A stretch of 64,000 nucleotides of DNA from Hassallia sp050875635 (GCF_050875635.1 NZ_JBPAOH010000012.1:31270-95269); one strand, 5' to 3'; shown: positions 35,442 through 43,909, numbered from the stretch's first letter. Numbers and translations are program-made. The notes: generated from the sequence alone by a model not told the origin.

Positions 35442-36407
35442 CTACTGTGCAACTATTTCTACATTGCCTTTCTTGATTGCTTCTAGTGCTTCACCTTCAG
35501 CATCTTCTTGTTTTTTCTCGGCTTCTTTCGCTGCATTATCTGCGGCAATCATTTTCGCTGCATTTTCTTCGCTTTCAAGAATACCGAATTCAATCAACAA
35601 CTCTTCTAGCTCGTCCATTTCGATAGGTGTGGGAACGGCGAGGAATTTATTGTTGATAATCTTGTCGGCTAATGTGCGGTATTCATGAGCTTGGTTGCTG
35701 TCAGGTGCGTACTCGTTCACTGTCATCCGACGTAATTCGGCGTGTTGCACGATGTTGTCACGGGGGACGAAGTGAATCATTTGAGTGCTTAATCTATCTG
35801 CCAGGGTGGTAATCAGTTCGTCTTCCCGGTCAGTTTTGCGGCTGTTACAAATCAAACCACCTAAGCGCACGCCACCTGTGTGAGCATACTTAAGAACGCC
35901 ACGAGCAATGTTGTTAGCCGCAAACATTGCCATCATTTCACCAGAGGTAACGATGTAGATTTCTTGGGCTTTACCTTCACGAATAGGCATGGCGAAACCA
36001 CCGCAAACAACGTCACCCAACACGTCGTAGGATACGAAATCTACGTTTTGGTAGGCACCGTTTTCTTCTAAGAAGTTGATCGCGGTGATGATACCGCGAC
36101 CGGCACAACCTACACCAGGTTCAGGACCACCAGATTCTACGCATCTGATACCCCGGAAGCCGTCGATTACCACTTCTTCGAGTTCTAGGTCTTCCACTGC
36201 ACCACGTTCAGCAGCGAGGTGTAACACGGTAGTTTGAGCTTTACAGTGGAGAATCAAGCGTGTAGAGTCAGCTTTCGGGTCACAACCTACAATTAGAATG
36301 CGTTGACCCACTTCTGCCATAGCTGCAAGAGTATTTTGGGAAGTGGTAGATTTACCAATACCACCTTTACCGTAGAAAGCAATCTGTCTAATTTTTTCGT
36401 CCGACAT
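35442..36407 (-). CDS. nifH: Nitrogenase iron protein, NifH/VnfH type, with C-terminal extension
   Basis: 321 residues. It is an ATP-dependent electron donor to dinitrogenase and is also needed in cofactor assembly. P-loop GKGGIGKST (~13-21), switch DPKADSTR, cluster cysteines in GCAGRGIITA and DVVCGGFAMP, and the arginine of GRGI that is ADP-ribosylated in some bacteria. Typical NifH is ~290-300 residues; here ~30 extra, Lys/Glu/Ala-rich residues (DNAAKEAEKKQEDAEGEAL) follow. A long repeat-rich leader lies upstream. Vanadium-type VnfH cannot be told from NifH by sequence motifs alone. Confidence 0.93.
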   Translation of the reverse strand: MSDEKIRQIAFYGKGGIGKSTTSQNTLAAMAEVGQRILIVGCDPKADSTRLILHCKAQTTVLHLAAERGAVEDLELEEVVIDGFRGIRCVESGGPEPGVGCAGRGIITAINFLEENGAYQNVDFVSYDVLGDVVCGGFAMPIREGKAQEIYIVTSGEMMAMFAANNIARGVLKYAHTGGVRLGGLICNSRKTDREDELITTLADRLSTQMIHFVPRDNIVQHAELRRMTVNEYAPDSNQAHEYRTLADKIINNKFLAVPTPIEMDELEELLIEFGILESEENAAKMIAADNAAKEAEKKQEDAEGEALEAIKKGNVEIVAQ

Positions 36408-36567
36408 GATGAGTTATTCCTGCAATTTGTTTGTTTGGTGGGTCTTTTTGCATTTGTGCGATAGTCAAAAGCTATCGCTTGTAGAACATCGCACTCAAGG
36501 GAGGCGATCGCTCTACAGCAAAAACTGTCGAAAGCCAATACATATTCAAAGCGAAGAAGTAAATTTT

Positions 36568-36712
36568 TGATTGATAGTTGATAGTTGAGAGTTGATAGTT
36601 GAGAGTTGATAGTTGATGGTTGGTAGTTAAGAGTTGATAGTTGCTGGTTGACAATTAACCACTAACCACTAACTACTAACCACTAACCACTAACCACTAA
36701 CCACTAACTCTT
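36568..36712. repeat. GTTGATA and CTAACCA heptamer arrays
   Basis: GTTGATA/GTTGAGA units (36570-36650) are followed by ACTAACC units (36657-36708). The halves are roughly complementary. They lie between the regulator stop and the nifH leader, so regulator read-through into nifH would cross a potential hairpin. Confidence 0.85.
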
Positions 36713-37841
36713 ATATCGTCGCTACAACATCTCCAGTTTTACTCGTGTCATAACCACCGAGAACTTCTAATTGAGAGTGGATCAAGCGATTTCCTAAAGT
36801 ACCGAGTAACTGCTTTACTGGTGCTTCTTCTAAATATTCTTTGAGAATTACTAAGTCGTATCTTGAGGAATGCAGAGGTACAAATCCCAATCCAAAGGAA
36901 GCAGCTATAGATGCCGTACTGATGCCTGCGTTGGCAATACCTGATACTACGGCTTCGGCAACTTCTTGATGGCTTTTAACGATATGGTCAAATCCTTTAA
37001 CAGCGTGGAATGGCAGTTCTTCTTCTTGCAGTTTATGTTCCAAAAGCAAACGAGTACCAGCACCGAGCTCGCGGTTGACAATCATTGCTTTGGTGTCTAC
37101 TAAGTCGGTTACTGTTTTAATTCCCATCGGATTACCAGACTCAACTAAGAGTCCTTCTTCCCAAACACCAAGAGTAATTAAAACAGCTGCTCTTTCGGCT
37201 AGTACTTCCCGAACAAAAGGAGTATTATGCTCTCCAGTTACGGGATCGTATAGATGCATTCCGGCAATGTGAGCCTCACCTCTACATAAACTACGCAATG
37301 CAGTCATGCTGTTGGCAAAGTTATGCTGAACTCGCAGTTGAGGATACCAGCGTTCTGTAGCTTGCGCCCATAATGAGAGTACAGGCGCACAGCCGGCAAT
37401 CACAACCGTATTGTGGAGTTTGTCTATATCATCAAGAAGCTTGACCCGAACTGTCTTTGCACCTGAGAGGCTATTAATCTTACCGTCCGCTGGAATCATC
37501 TCCAAGCGAAAAGCATCTTTGCCAACGAGAGGATATGCTATCCATTGCCCCCCAATCCGCGCTAAACTAACTGGCTGTTGTTGACTGCAAGAGATAGATT
37601 TGGCAAGAACTGCTTCAATTTCAAGTAGATCCTCCTCGAACCAGAATAGATCCGCGACTTGACAGCCAAGCACTTTGGCTAAACGAAGTGCGATCGCAAC
37701 TGAGGGAGCATACTGTCCTGACTCTACACCACTAATTGTCTGACGGGTAACTTTAGCTAGGTTAGCCAACTCTTGCTGACTCATACCTAAGCGAGTTCTC
37801 ATTGACTTCAAGTTGTTACGGAGTTCATTATCCTGCTTCAT
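36711..37841 (-). CDS. XRE-type HTH regulator with molybdate-binding-like (COG1910/PBP) domain
   Basis: 376 residues. HTH at ~6-62 (TRLGMSQQELANLAKVTRQT). From ~85 to 370 it is a periplasmic-binding-protein-like ligand domain of the COG1910 type (VVIAGCAPVLSLWAQATERW, FVREVLAERAAVLITLGVWE, MIVNRELGAGTRLLLEHKLQ). Such proteins sense molybdate or related oxyanions in the cytoplasm. In A. variabilis, repressors of the V-nitrogenase genes (VnfR1/R2) have been described; I think this is of that kind, but I cannot verify homology. It sits between nifH and the mop-mod genes, fitting a Mo-dependent switch. Confidence 0.75.
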   Translation of the reverse strand: MKQDNELRNNLKSMRTRLGMSQQELANLAKVTRQTISGVESGQYAPSVAIALRLAKVLGCQVADLFWFEEDLLEIEAVLAKSISCSQQQPVSLARIGGQWIAYPLVGKDAFRLEMIPADGKINSLSGAKTVRVKLLDDIDKLHNTVVIAGCAPVLSLWAQATERWYPQLRVQHNFANSMTALRSLCRGEAHIAGMHLYDPVTGEHNTPFVREVLAERAAVLITLGVWEEGLLVESGNPMGIKTVTDLVDTKAMIVNRELGAGTRLLLEHKLQEEELPFHAVKGFDHIVKSHQEVAEAVVSGIANAGISTASIAASFGLGFVPLHSSRYDLVILKEYLEEAPVKQLLGTLGNRLIHSQLEVLGGYDTSKTGDVVATI

Positions 37842-38006
37842 TGGCTTCTCTATCTCTTGCGTTACAAAAAGCCGATCGCGGATTTACCTAATATAAGACA
37901 TAGCAATATTCGAGGATAGTATATTTTACTTTCCCTCAAGATTACGACTGCTTTCGCCCTTTCGATTCCCTATATAAAAAGAATATCATACATCTTGCCA
38001 ATTTGC

Positions 38007-38041
38007 TTGCGCCCTGACTAAAATTTTTGCGCCATGACAAA
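38007..38041. promoter_or_regulatory. Direct repeat between the regulator and mop
   Basis: TTGCGCCCTGACTAA (38007-38021) and TTGCGCCATGACAAA (38027-38041) match at 13 of 15 positions with 20-bp periodicity, i.e. about two helical turns. A possible binding site for the divergent regulator. The rest of 37842-38311 is AT-rich leader without a gene. Confidence 0.45.
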
Positions 38042-38311
38042 TTATATTATCTGCTGGTAATTAATACTCAAAGGCTTTTTAAATGGTCATACTGCGAGTG
38101 AGGTCGAAGTCGGACTATAAATATAGTGAATAAAGCGTGGCATATCAAAACAGAGCAAAGTATCTAAAAACAGTTTATTTGGTATCAAAAGAATTAAAAA
38201 ATTATTATTTTCTTGTCAGGGGAAATGTAATTTCCGTAATATTACGGAAGACAATTAATTTTAACCGTGCTAGATTTAACGATGCTGAAATCAATAAAAG
38301 AAAATCAGGGT

Positions 38312-38521
38312 ATGAAAGTTAGCGCTCGTAATGCTATCAAAGGTACAGTTAAAACAGTTGTGCCTGGAGCAGTGAATACAGAAATAACCTTAGAAATTGC
38401 GCCTGGAGTACAAGTGACTGCAATAATCACAAAAATCTCAGCGGAAGAACTGAAAATTTCTGAGGGAAAGATGGCATACGCGGTAATTAAATCATCTGAT
38501 GTGTTACTTGCTGTAGATTAA
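38312..38521 (+). CDS. mop: Molbindin (Mop), cytoplasmic molybdate-binding protein
   Basis: 69 residues from ATG 38312 (KVSARNAIKGTVKTVVPGAV through VIKSSDVLLAVD), a single TOBE/Mop domain of the usual length. Longer starts at 38267 are unlikely. Mop hexamers store or buffer molybdate or tungstate. It sits upstream of modA and downstream of the regulator, in the expected metal context. A hairpin terminator follows 18 bp after the stop. Confidence 0.93.
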   Translation: MKVSARNAIKGTVKTVVPGAVNTEITLEIAPGVQVTAIITKISAEELKISEGKMAYAVIKSSDVLLAVD

Positions 38522-38539
38522 AAGATTAAGTGTCTAGAA

Positions 38540-38578
38540 AAATAAGCGGCTTGCTTATCGGGAGCAAGTCGCTTATTT
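38540..38578 (+). terminator. Hairpin after mop
   Basis: AAATAAGCGGCTTGCT pairs with AGCAAGTCGCTTATTT at 15 of 16 positions, with the mismatch forming G-U, around a 7-base loop. There is no long T-run after it. Confidence 0.7.
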
Positions 38579-38599
38579 GTGTTCAAAAATTGGATATAA

Positions 38600-38780
38600 C
38601 AATCAATAAGAAACCTTCTCCAGTAACGAGTCAGGCTTATTGATACAAGTGAGAAAATAGCCCGGAACTACTACGAAATGGCGAAAGCTTGCCACCTGGA
38701 AAGCAGGTTAGAAATGTATCCTATTCGTCCTTGAAAACTCTTGTAAAGAAAGCATTAATACGAGCGCGTTTTTAAACGCA
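38600..38780 (+). other. Possible structured RNA or group II intron remnant
   Basis: No ORF, but a run of small complementary pieces: TGGCGAAAGCTTGCCA (38682-38697), CCTGGAAAGCAGG (38698-38710) and GCGTTTTTAAACGC (38764-38777), plus GAAATGGCGAAAG wording that reminds me of group II intron domain I. It lies between mop and modA1, so a metal-cofactor-responsive leader is another idea. I cannot fold it here; low certainty. Confidence 0.3.
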
Positions 38781-38843
38781 CCATTGCAGAGTCTTCGTTA
38801 AATATTTCCCAATGTCACCGTTCCTTGTTCTTTTCTTCGCCTA

Positions 38844-38868
38844 ATTTTACCAATTTATTCGGTAAAAT
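38844..38868. promoter_or_regulatory. Metal-island inverted repeat upstream of modA1
   Basis: ATTTTACCAA, spacer TTTAT, TCGGTAAAAT: arms match at 9 of 10 positions. It ends 52 bp before the modA start, where a promoter-overlapping repressor would bind. Same core and 5-bp spacing as 31969-31993. Confidence 0.65.
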
Positions 38869-38920
38869 CTGCTGATGTTGGTATTATTACTACCAAGCAG
38901 TAATTTTATGAAAAAATCTC

Positions 38921-39730
38921 ATGAGCAGATTGACGATGAACAGAAGACGATTTTTTACCTTGATTGGTGTAGCAGTTGTCAGCCTGCTGCTAACAATTGG
39001 CTTGCCGCTGCTAAGTGAGTCTACAGTGGTAGCACAGTCTAACGGTAACTTACTTGTTTCTGCTGCCGCTAGCTTAAAAGATGCGATGGAAGAAATTAAG
39101 ACTGCTTACCAACAAAGTAAACCAGGAACCAACATCAACTATAATTTTGGCGCTTCTGGTGCTTTATTACAACAAATTCAGCAAGGTGCGCCGGCTGATA
39201 TCTTTATTTCTGCCGGGAAAAAGCAGGTGGATGCATTAGAACAAGCAGGACAGTTGGTTCCGGGAACTCGTGCTATCTTGGCAAAGAACCGTTTAGTTTT
39301 GGTTGTGCCAAAGAATGTTGCTGGTGTTAGCAGTTTTTATAACCTGACTGGAAATAATATCAAAAAAATAGCGATCGGCGAACCGAGAAGCGTACCCGCA
39401 GGACAATACGGTGAGGAAGTCTTGAAGAAATTAGGCATTTTTGAGAAAGTAAAAAGCAAATTCGTCTATGCTAACAACGTGCGTCAAGTTCTAGCTGCAG
39501 TGGAAAGTGGCAATGCTGATGCCGGTCTGGTTTATAGAACTGATGCCAAAATCTCCGACAAGGTAAAAACCGTTGTTGCTGCTGATGAAAAATATCACTC
39601 GCCAATTACCTACCCGATGGCTGTGCTGAAAAGCAGTAAAAACGTTGCTGCTGCTAAGGATTTTGTCCAGTTCTTGTCTGGTGAGCAAGCTAAGGGTATA
39701 CTCACCAAATACGGCTTTCTTTTGCCTTAA
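38921..39730 (+). CDS. modA: Molybdate ABC transporter substrate-binding protein ModA (copy 1)
   Basis: 269 residues. The N-terminus NRRRFFTLIGVAVVSLLLTI resembles a twin-arginine signal, cleaved near VVAQS. The mature protein has the ModA hallmarks LLVSAAASLKDAMEEI, INYNFGASGALLQQI, GAPADIFISA and ESGNADAGLVYRTDA, which hold the oxyanion through main-chain NH, Ser, Ala and Tyr groups. It delivers molybdate (possibly tungstate) to ModBC. Start ATG 38921; ATG 38936 would begin right at the RRRFF motif and is equally likely. Confidence 0.93.
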   Translation: MSRLTMNRRRFFTLIGVAVVSLLLTIGLPLLSESTVVAQSNGNLLVSAAASLKDAMEEIKTAYQQSKPGTNINYNFGASGALLQQIQQGAPADIFISAGKKQVDALEQAGQLVPGTRAILAKNRLVLVVPKNVAGVSSFYNLTGNNIKKIAIGEPRSVPAGQYGEEVLKKLGIFEKVKSKFVYANNVRQVLAAVESGNADAGLVYRTDAKISDKVKTVVAADEKYHSPITYPMAVLKSSKNVAAAKDFVQFLSGEQAKGILTKYGFLLP

Positions 39731-39779
39731 TGCAATAATACGCACGTTGCATTCTTAAGACACATTCTCAACAGTTATA

Positions 39780-39869
39780 GAACTTACGCAAAACATATCG
39801 CTTGTAGCGGTAATTCATGAATTACCGCTACAAGCGAATAGAGTGTCCAACCGCATTTTGTGTAAGTCC
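39780..39869. mobile_element. 90-bp MITE-like element with 38-bp perfect palindrome
   Basis: Terminal inverted repeats GAACTTACGCAAAA (39780-39793) and TTTTGTGTAAGTCC (39856-39869) enclose a 38-bp perfect palindrome at 39799-39836 whose arm reads CGCTTGTAGCGGTAATTCA. GGACTTACGCAAA-type ends are frequent on cyanobacterial insertion elements. It codes for no protein. Confidence 0.7.
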
Positions 39870-39870
39870 T

Positions 39871-40078
39871 AAGTTAACGTGAGTTCGACGAATAAAATAT
39901 GACCCCTCTCCAAACCTCTCCCCGTTGGCGTCAGCCTGCCGTTAGGCAAGCGGGGAGAGGCTTTGAAACCCTATTTTTCGTTCAAACTAGGCGCTTTATT
40001 TCCCCCTCTCCTACACGGAGAGGGGTGCTTTTTGCTTTGCAAAAAGCGGGGAGAGGTTCGTCGAATTCACCTTGAGTT
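39871..40078. mobile_element. Second MITE-like element, 208 bp
   Basis: AAGTTAACGTGAGTTCGACG... (39871-39892) and the inverse of AACTCAAGGTGAATTCGACG... (40057-40078) match at 17 of 22 positions. Inside are ACCTCTCCCCG and CGGGGAGAGG arms and the palindromes GCCTGCCGTTAGGCAAGC and TTTGCTTTGCAAAAAG. It abuts the preceding element. Confidence 0.6.
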
Positions 40079-40119
40079 AAAAGACATCCTAATTTCTAGA
40101 TATTTTCTCTCATTGCAAT

Positions 40120-40144
40120 TTTTTGCCAAATTAGTAGGTAAACT
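40120..40144. promoter_or_regulatory. Metal-island inverted repeat upstream of modA2 (degenerate)
   Basis: TTTTTGCCAA, spacer ATTAG, TAGGTAAACT. It keeps the CCAA-N5-NNGGTA core, 44 bp before the modA2 start, with an extra TTGGTAG half-site at 40147-40153. Confidence 0.45.
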
Positions 40145-40188
40145 AGTTGGTAGTTTTGATAAAATAACAAGATTTTTAGAAGCTGGTA

Positions 40189-41007
40189 ATGAGCAAGATA
40201 CGAATTTTTTCTTTTATCAGTTGGATGTTTCTATCGTTGCTACTGGTCGTCGGTTGTAATTCTACAACGACGCTTAACCCAAGAGCGACTACAAGTGCAG
40301 CTCCTGAGTCGGCAACTTTAACTATATCAGCAGCCGCTAGCTTAAAAGATGCGATGCAGCAAATTCAGCAAAGCTATACCAAGGAAAAGCCAAATGTAAA
40401 GCTGACATATAATTTTGGTTCTTCTGGTGCGCTGCAACAACAAATTGAACAGGGTGCAGGGGTTGATGTATTCATTTCTGCTGCAACCAAACAAATGGAC
40501 GCTTTAGATAAAAAAGGTCTTTTGTTAGAGGGAACCCGCAAAGATTTGTTGAAAAATCAGGTGGTGTTGGTTGTTCCGCAAAAATCTACACAAGTAACTG
40601 ACTTCAAGGACTTGACAAAACCGAGTGTGAAAAAAATTGCTTTGGGTGAACCTAAAAGTGTTCCCGCTGGAGAATATGCCCAACAAATTCTAACTGCACT
40701 GAAAATTTTAGATGCAGTTAAACCGAAAGCTGTATACGCGAAGGATGTTCGTCAAGCACTCAATTATGTTGAGTCAGGTAACGCTGATGCTGGTATCGTT
40801 TACCTCTCAGACGCTAAAAGTTCTCCCAAAGTAAAAATTGTCAAGACAGCACCTGAAAATACCCATAAAAGCGTTGTTTATCCAGTTGCAGTTCTGAAAA
40901 GCAGCAAAAATGCTGATGCTGCCAAGGATTTTGTGCAATTTCTCTCTAACAATCAAGCCAAAACTACATTTGAAAATCAAGGATTTACGTTGGCTACAGG
41001 TTCATAA
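40189..41007 (+). CDS. modA: Molybdate-binding lipoprotein ModA (copy 2)
   Basis: 272 residues. Signal peptide ends in a lipobox (LLLVVGC, cysteine 23), so it is a membrane-anchored lipoprotein. The mature part is closely related to copy 1 (ISAAASLKDAMQQIQQSYTK, LTYNFGSSGALQQQI, VAVLKSSKNADAAKDFVQFL). It lies 32 bp upstream of modBC and is the likely partner of that transporter. Two ModA paralogues in tandem, one soluble and one lipid-anchored, may differ in oxyanion preference. Confidence 0.93.
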   Translation: MSKIRIFSFISWMFLSLLLVVGCNSTTTLNPRATTSAAPESATLTISAAASLKDAMQQIQQSYTKEKPNVKLTYNFGSSGALQQQIEQGAGVDVFISAATKQMDALDKKGLLLEGTRKDLLKNQVVLVVPQKSTQVTDFKDLTKPSVKKIALGEPKSVPAGEYAQQILTALKILDAVKPKAVYAKDVRQALNYVESGNADAGIVYLSDAKSSPKVKIVKTAPENTHKSVVYPVAVLKSSKNADAAKDFVQFLSNNQAKTTFENQGFTLATGS

Positions 41008-41039
41008 AACTAAATGTAATTAAACTCATAAAGTGAATT

Positions 41040-42929
41040 ATGCCCCTCGATTTAACGCCTTTGTGGATATCCCTGAAAACCTCTTTACTTGCCACAATTA
41101 TTACCTTTTTTGTCGGTATTGCCGCTGCCTATTGGATGTTGGGATACCGAGGTAAAGGCAAATCGCTGATTGAGGGAATCTTCGTCTCTCCGCTGATTTT
41201 GCCTCCGACAGTCGTTGGCTTTTTATTGCTGATGTTTTTTGGCAAATATGGTCCGGCTGGGCAATTTTTGGATAAGTTTAACTTTAGCATCGTCTTTAAT
41301 TGGTATGGTGCGGCGATCGCTGCCACAGTTGTTTCTTTCCCCTTAATGTATAGAACAGCACTAGGAGCTTTTGAACAAATCGACCAAAACCTCCTTTTAG
41401 TAGCCAAAACCCTTGGTGCTTCCCAATGGACGATGTTTTGGCGCATCATGTTACCTTTATCACTTCCGGGAGTTTTAGCCGGGACAACGCTGGCTTTTGC
41501 CCGTGCTTTAGGCGAATTCGGAGCTACTTTGATGTTAGCTGGCAATATTCCCGGACAAACGCAGACTATGCCATTAGCAATTTATTTTGCTGTGGAAGCG
41601 GGAGATAATAACGAAGCTTGGCTTTGGTCACTGATAATTATGGCTACTTCCCTATCTGGGATTATTGCGGTGAATATTTGGCAGGAAGCAAGGGGGAAGA
41701 GGGGGAGAGGGGGGGAGAGGGAGAGGGGGGGACTCAAAGACAGGGGGACAGGGGGACAAGGAAGACAAGGGGGTAATTCTTCCCCCACAGCACGCTTCCC
41801 CCACTCTCCCACTCCTCCACTCCTCCACTCCCCCACTCCCCACTCCACAGATTCTGGACTTTTTGTTGATATCGAGAAAAAGCTTGCTGGTTTTGAGTTG
41901 AAGGTATCATTCAGTGCTGACAAGGAACCTTTGGGATTGTTGGGGGGTTCTGGGGCTGGTAAGAGTATGATTTTACGCTGTCTGGCGGGGGTAGAAACAC
42001 CGAGTTGGGGGCGGATTGTTTTAAATGGAAGGGTATTATTTGATGCGGAACGAAAAATTAATTTACCTGCACGCGATCGCCGTATTGGTTTTTTAGTGCA
42101 AAATTACGCTCTTTTCCCACACATGACGGTAGCGCAAAACATCGCCTTTGGTTTGCCGAAGGGGTTATCTTCTACAGCAGTGAAGCAGCAAGTAGAGGCT
42201 CAACTCTTCGATGTACAATTGCAAGGATTAGGCGATCGCTATCCGCAGCAACTCTCTGGCGGACAACAGCAACGAGTCGCATTAGCTAGAGCTTTAGCTT
42301 CTAGACCAGAAGCTTTACTTTTAGACGAACCGTTTTCAGCATTAGATACTCACTTGCGGAGTCAACTAGAACAGCAAATGATTGCTACCCTAGCAGATTA
42401 CCAGGGAACCACTTTATTTGTGACTCACAATTTGGAAGAAGCTTACCGAATTTGTCCAAATTTGTTGGTGATGGACAAAGGACAAGCAGTTCATTATGGC
42501 TCAAAATACGAAATTTTTGAGCATCCTGCCACAGTTAGCGTTGCTAAACTCACCGGATGTAAGAACTTCTCCGAGGCTCGCGCTCTTACACCCGAACTAA
42601 TTGAGGCTGTTGACTGGGGTTGTAGGCTACGAGTAATTGAACCAATTCCAGACGAGTTATCCTTTGTAGGTATTCGCGCCCATCATATCACCTTTAAGAA
42701 CGACTCAAAGGCTGAAAATACATTTCCTTGCTGGTTGGTAAGAACTGTCGAAACACCGCACCGGATGACGTTGTTTTTGAAGCTGCATTCGTCTTCTACA
42801 AATAATCAAGATTATGATTTACAAGCCGAAGTATTCAAAGAGAAATGGGCGACGCTCAAAGACCAACCTTTCCCTTGGTATGTTCATTTAGACTCGATGC
42901 GACTTCTTCTGATGTCCGGGGAAGGGTAG
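41040..42929 (+). CDS. modBC: ModB-ModC fusion, molybdate ABC permease plus ATPase, with repeat-encoded linker
   Basis: 629 residues. ModB (~1-217): five or six membrane helices and the ModB loop ARALGEFGATLMLAGN. ModC (~276-629): Walker A GGSGAGKS (~302-309), Q-loop VQNYALF, signature LSGGQQQRVALARAL, Walker B LLLDEPFSALD, switch histidine in VTHN, then a C-terminal TOBE-like domain. The fusion is known from A. variabilis. The linker (~218-275; GRGGERERGG, TGGQGRQGG, then HSPTPPLLHSPTPH) is encoded by a G-rich/C-rich tandem repeat at about 41690-41850, like that in recJ. The frame is maintained. Confidence 0.93.
   Translation: MPLDLTPLWISLKTSLLATIITFFVGIAAAYWMLGYRGKGKSLIEGIFVSPLILPPTVVGFLLLMFFGKYGPAGQFLDKFNFSIVFNWYGAAIAATVVSFPLMYRTALGAFEQIDQNLLLVAKTLGASQWTMFWRIMLPLSLPGVLAGTTLAFARALGEFGATLMLAGNIPGQTQTMPLAIYFAVEAGDNNEAWLWSLIIMATSLSGIIAVNIWQEARGKRGRGGERERGGLKDRGTGGQGRQGGNSSPTARFPHSPTPPLLHSPTPHSTDSGLFVDIEKKLAGFELKVSFSADKEPLGLLGGSGAGKSMILRCLAGVETPSWGRIVLNGRVLFDAERKINLPARDRRIGFLVQNYALFPHMTVAQNIAFGLPKGLSSTAVKQQVEAQLFDVQLQGLGDRYPQQLSGGQQQRVALARALASRPEALLLDEPFSALDTHLRSQLEQQMIATLADYQGTTLFVTHNLEEAYRICPNLLVMDKGQAVHYGSKYEIFEHPATVSVAKLTGCKNFSEARALTPELIEAVDWGCRLRVIEPIPDELSFVGIRAHHITFKNDSKAENTFPCWLVRTVETPHRMTLFLKLHSSSTNNQDYDLQAEVFKEKWATLKDQPFPWYVHLDSMRLLLMSGEG
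41690..41850. repeat. G-rich/C-rich tandem repeat inside modBC
   Basis: GGGGGAGA and GGGGGACA units, then after TAATTCTTCCCCC the CCCACTC and CCTCCACTC units. The plan is the same as the intergenic blocks and recJ 14386-14640. It lies exactly at the domain boundary of the fusion. Confidence 0.9.
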
Positions 42930-43072
42930 GGGAAGAGGAGGGGGAGCAGGGGAGCAGGGGAGCAAGGGGAACTTCGTTTTCCCAAACGTCAAGAGCAATA
43001 AGTATCGAAATTTACAGAATAAATAATATTAATCATTTAAATCTTTTATTACCTACAATTTTGGTAAGAAGA

Positions 43073-43816
43073 ATGCTCGAAACTGCAATACCCATCCAGG
43101 CAAAATCTACCCTAAGTCCGATGCCGAACAAAAATGGACAGCCTTCTCATCCAAAGACGCAAGCGCGAACATCCGATTTGGTCGTGGGGACTTGTGGATC
43201 TAGTAAACGAACGCTTGTGCCATTTTTGTCTACTTTTTCTGAAACCCCTACACTTGTAAAACAGTACTTTTTTGAACGTGGTGAACTTATTCCACTAGAA
43301 CCGAGCGTGTTCTATAGAATAGAACGGGGAATAGTTTGTGCCTCAACCTGGGACGAAGATGGAAAATCTACGACCTTAGGTTATTGGGGAGTTGGGGATA
43401 TAGTTGGCTATCCGCTATCTAAAGTCCAACCTTACCATCTAGAATGCTTGAATGCTGTAGAAGCAAGTATCGTTCCCTTTGAGGTCTTGCATCAAAATAT
43501 AGACGCTTTGTTGTCTCACATTCAGCAAGTAGAGGAGCTAATTTGTATTATCAATTGCAAGCGGGTATCTATCCGTGTGTGGCAATTTTTGCTGTGGTTA
43601 AGCAACAAATTTGGTCGTGAGTTAGAACAAGGAAAATTAATTGAACTAGGTATCACCCATCAAGAAATAGCAGATGTACTCAATACCACTCGTGTGACAG
43701 TTACCCGCGTTTTACAGCAGTTTGAGGATGAAGGAAAGTTGCAAAGGCATAAAAGAAAAATAATTCTGGCTATGCCACACAAAGCAGAAGTTGGCAGACT
43801 AAACTGTATCACTTAA
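43073..43816 (+). CDS. Crp/Fnr-family transcription regulator
   Basis: 247 residues from ATG 43073; longer starts overlap modBC and read repeats. Cyclic-nucleotide-binding-like beta barrel at ~65-160 (ERGELIPLEPSVFYRIERGI, LGYWGVGDIVGYPLSKVQPY), dimer helix, and a winged HTH at ~195-240 (ITHQEIADVLNTTRVTVTRV). Cyanobacterial relatives include NtcA and CysR; lack of a close NtcA match makes a pathway-specific regulator likely. Its place between modBC and the third binding-protein gene suggests it controls metal or sulfur-analogue uptake. Confidence 0.82.
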   Translation: MLETAIPIQAKSTLSPMPNKNGQPSHPKTQARTSDLVVGTCGSSKRTLVPFLSTFSETPTLVKQYFFERGELIPLEPSVFYRIERGIVCASTWDEDGKSTTLGYWGVGDIVGYPLSKVQPYHLECLNAVEASIVPFEVLHQNIDALLSHIQQVEELICIINCKRVSIRVWQFLLWLSNKFGRELEQGKLIELGITHQEIADVLNTTRVTVTRVLQQFEDEGKLQRHKRKIILAMPHKAEVGRLNCIT

Positions 43817-43819
43817 ATC

Positions 43820-43846
43820 ATTTTACCAACTTAAGCGGTAGAAAAT
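43820..43846. promoter_or_regulatory. Metal-island inverted repeat (degenerate) after the Crp-family gene
   Basis: ATTTTACCAA, spacer CTTAA, then GCGGTAGAAAAT; left arm identical to the modA1 site. It lies 224 bp before the ModA-like gene. Confidence 0.45.
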
Positions 43847-43909
43847 GAAGATTTTTTGCAATCATGAAGTTTTTGTAAAGTTGCCAATTAAACACGTAAG
43901 ATAAATTGA

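Noticed and set aside
42845..43072. N-terminal extension of the Crp-family gene
   Set aside because: It overlaps modBC and translates repeats; ATG 43073 gives the normal family length.
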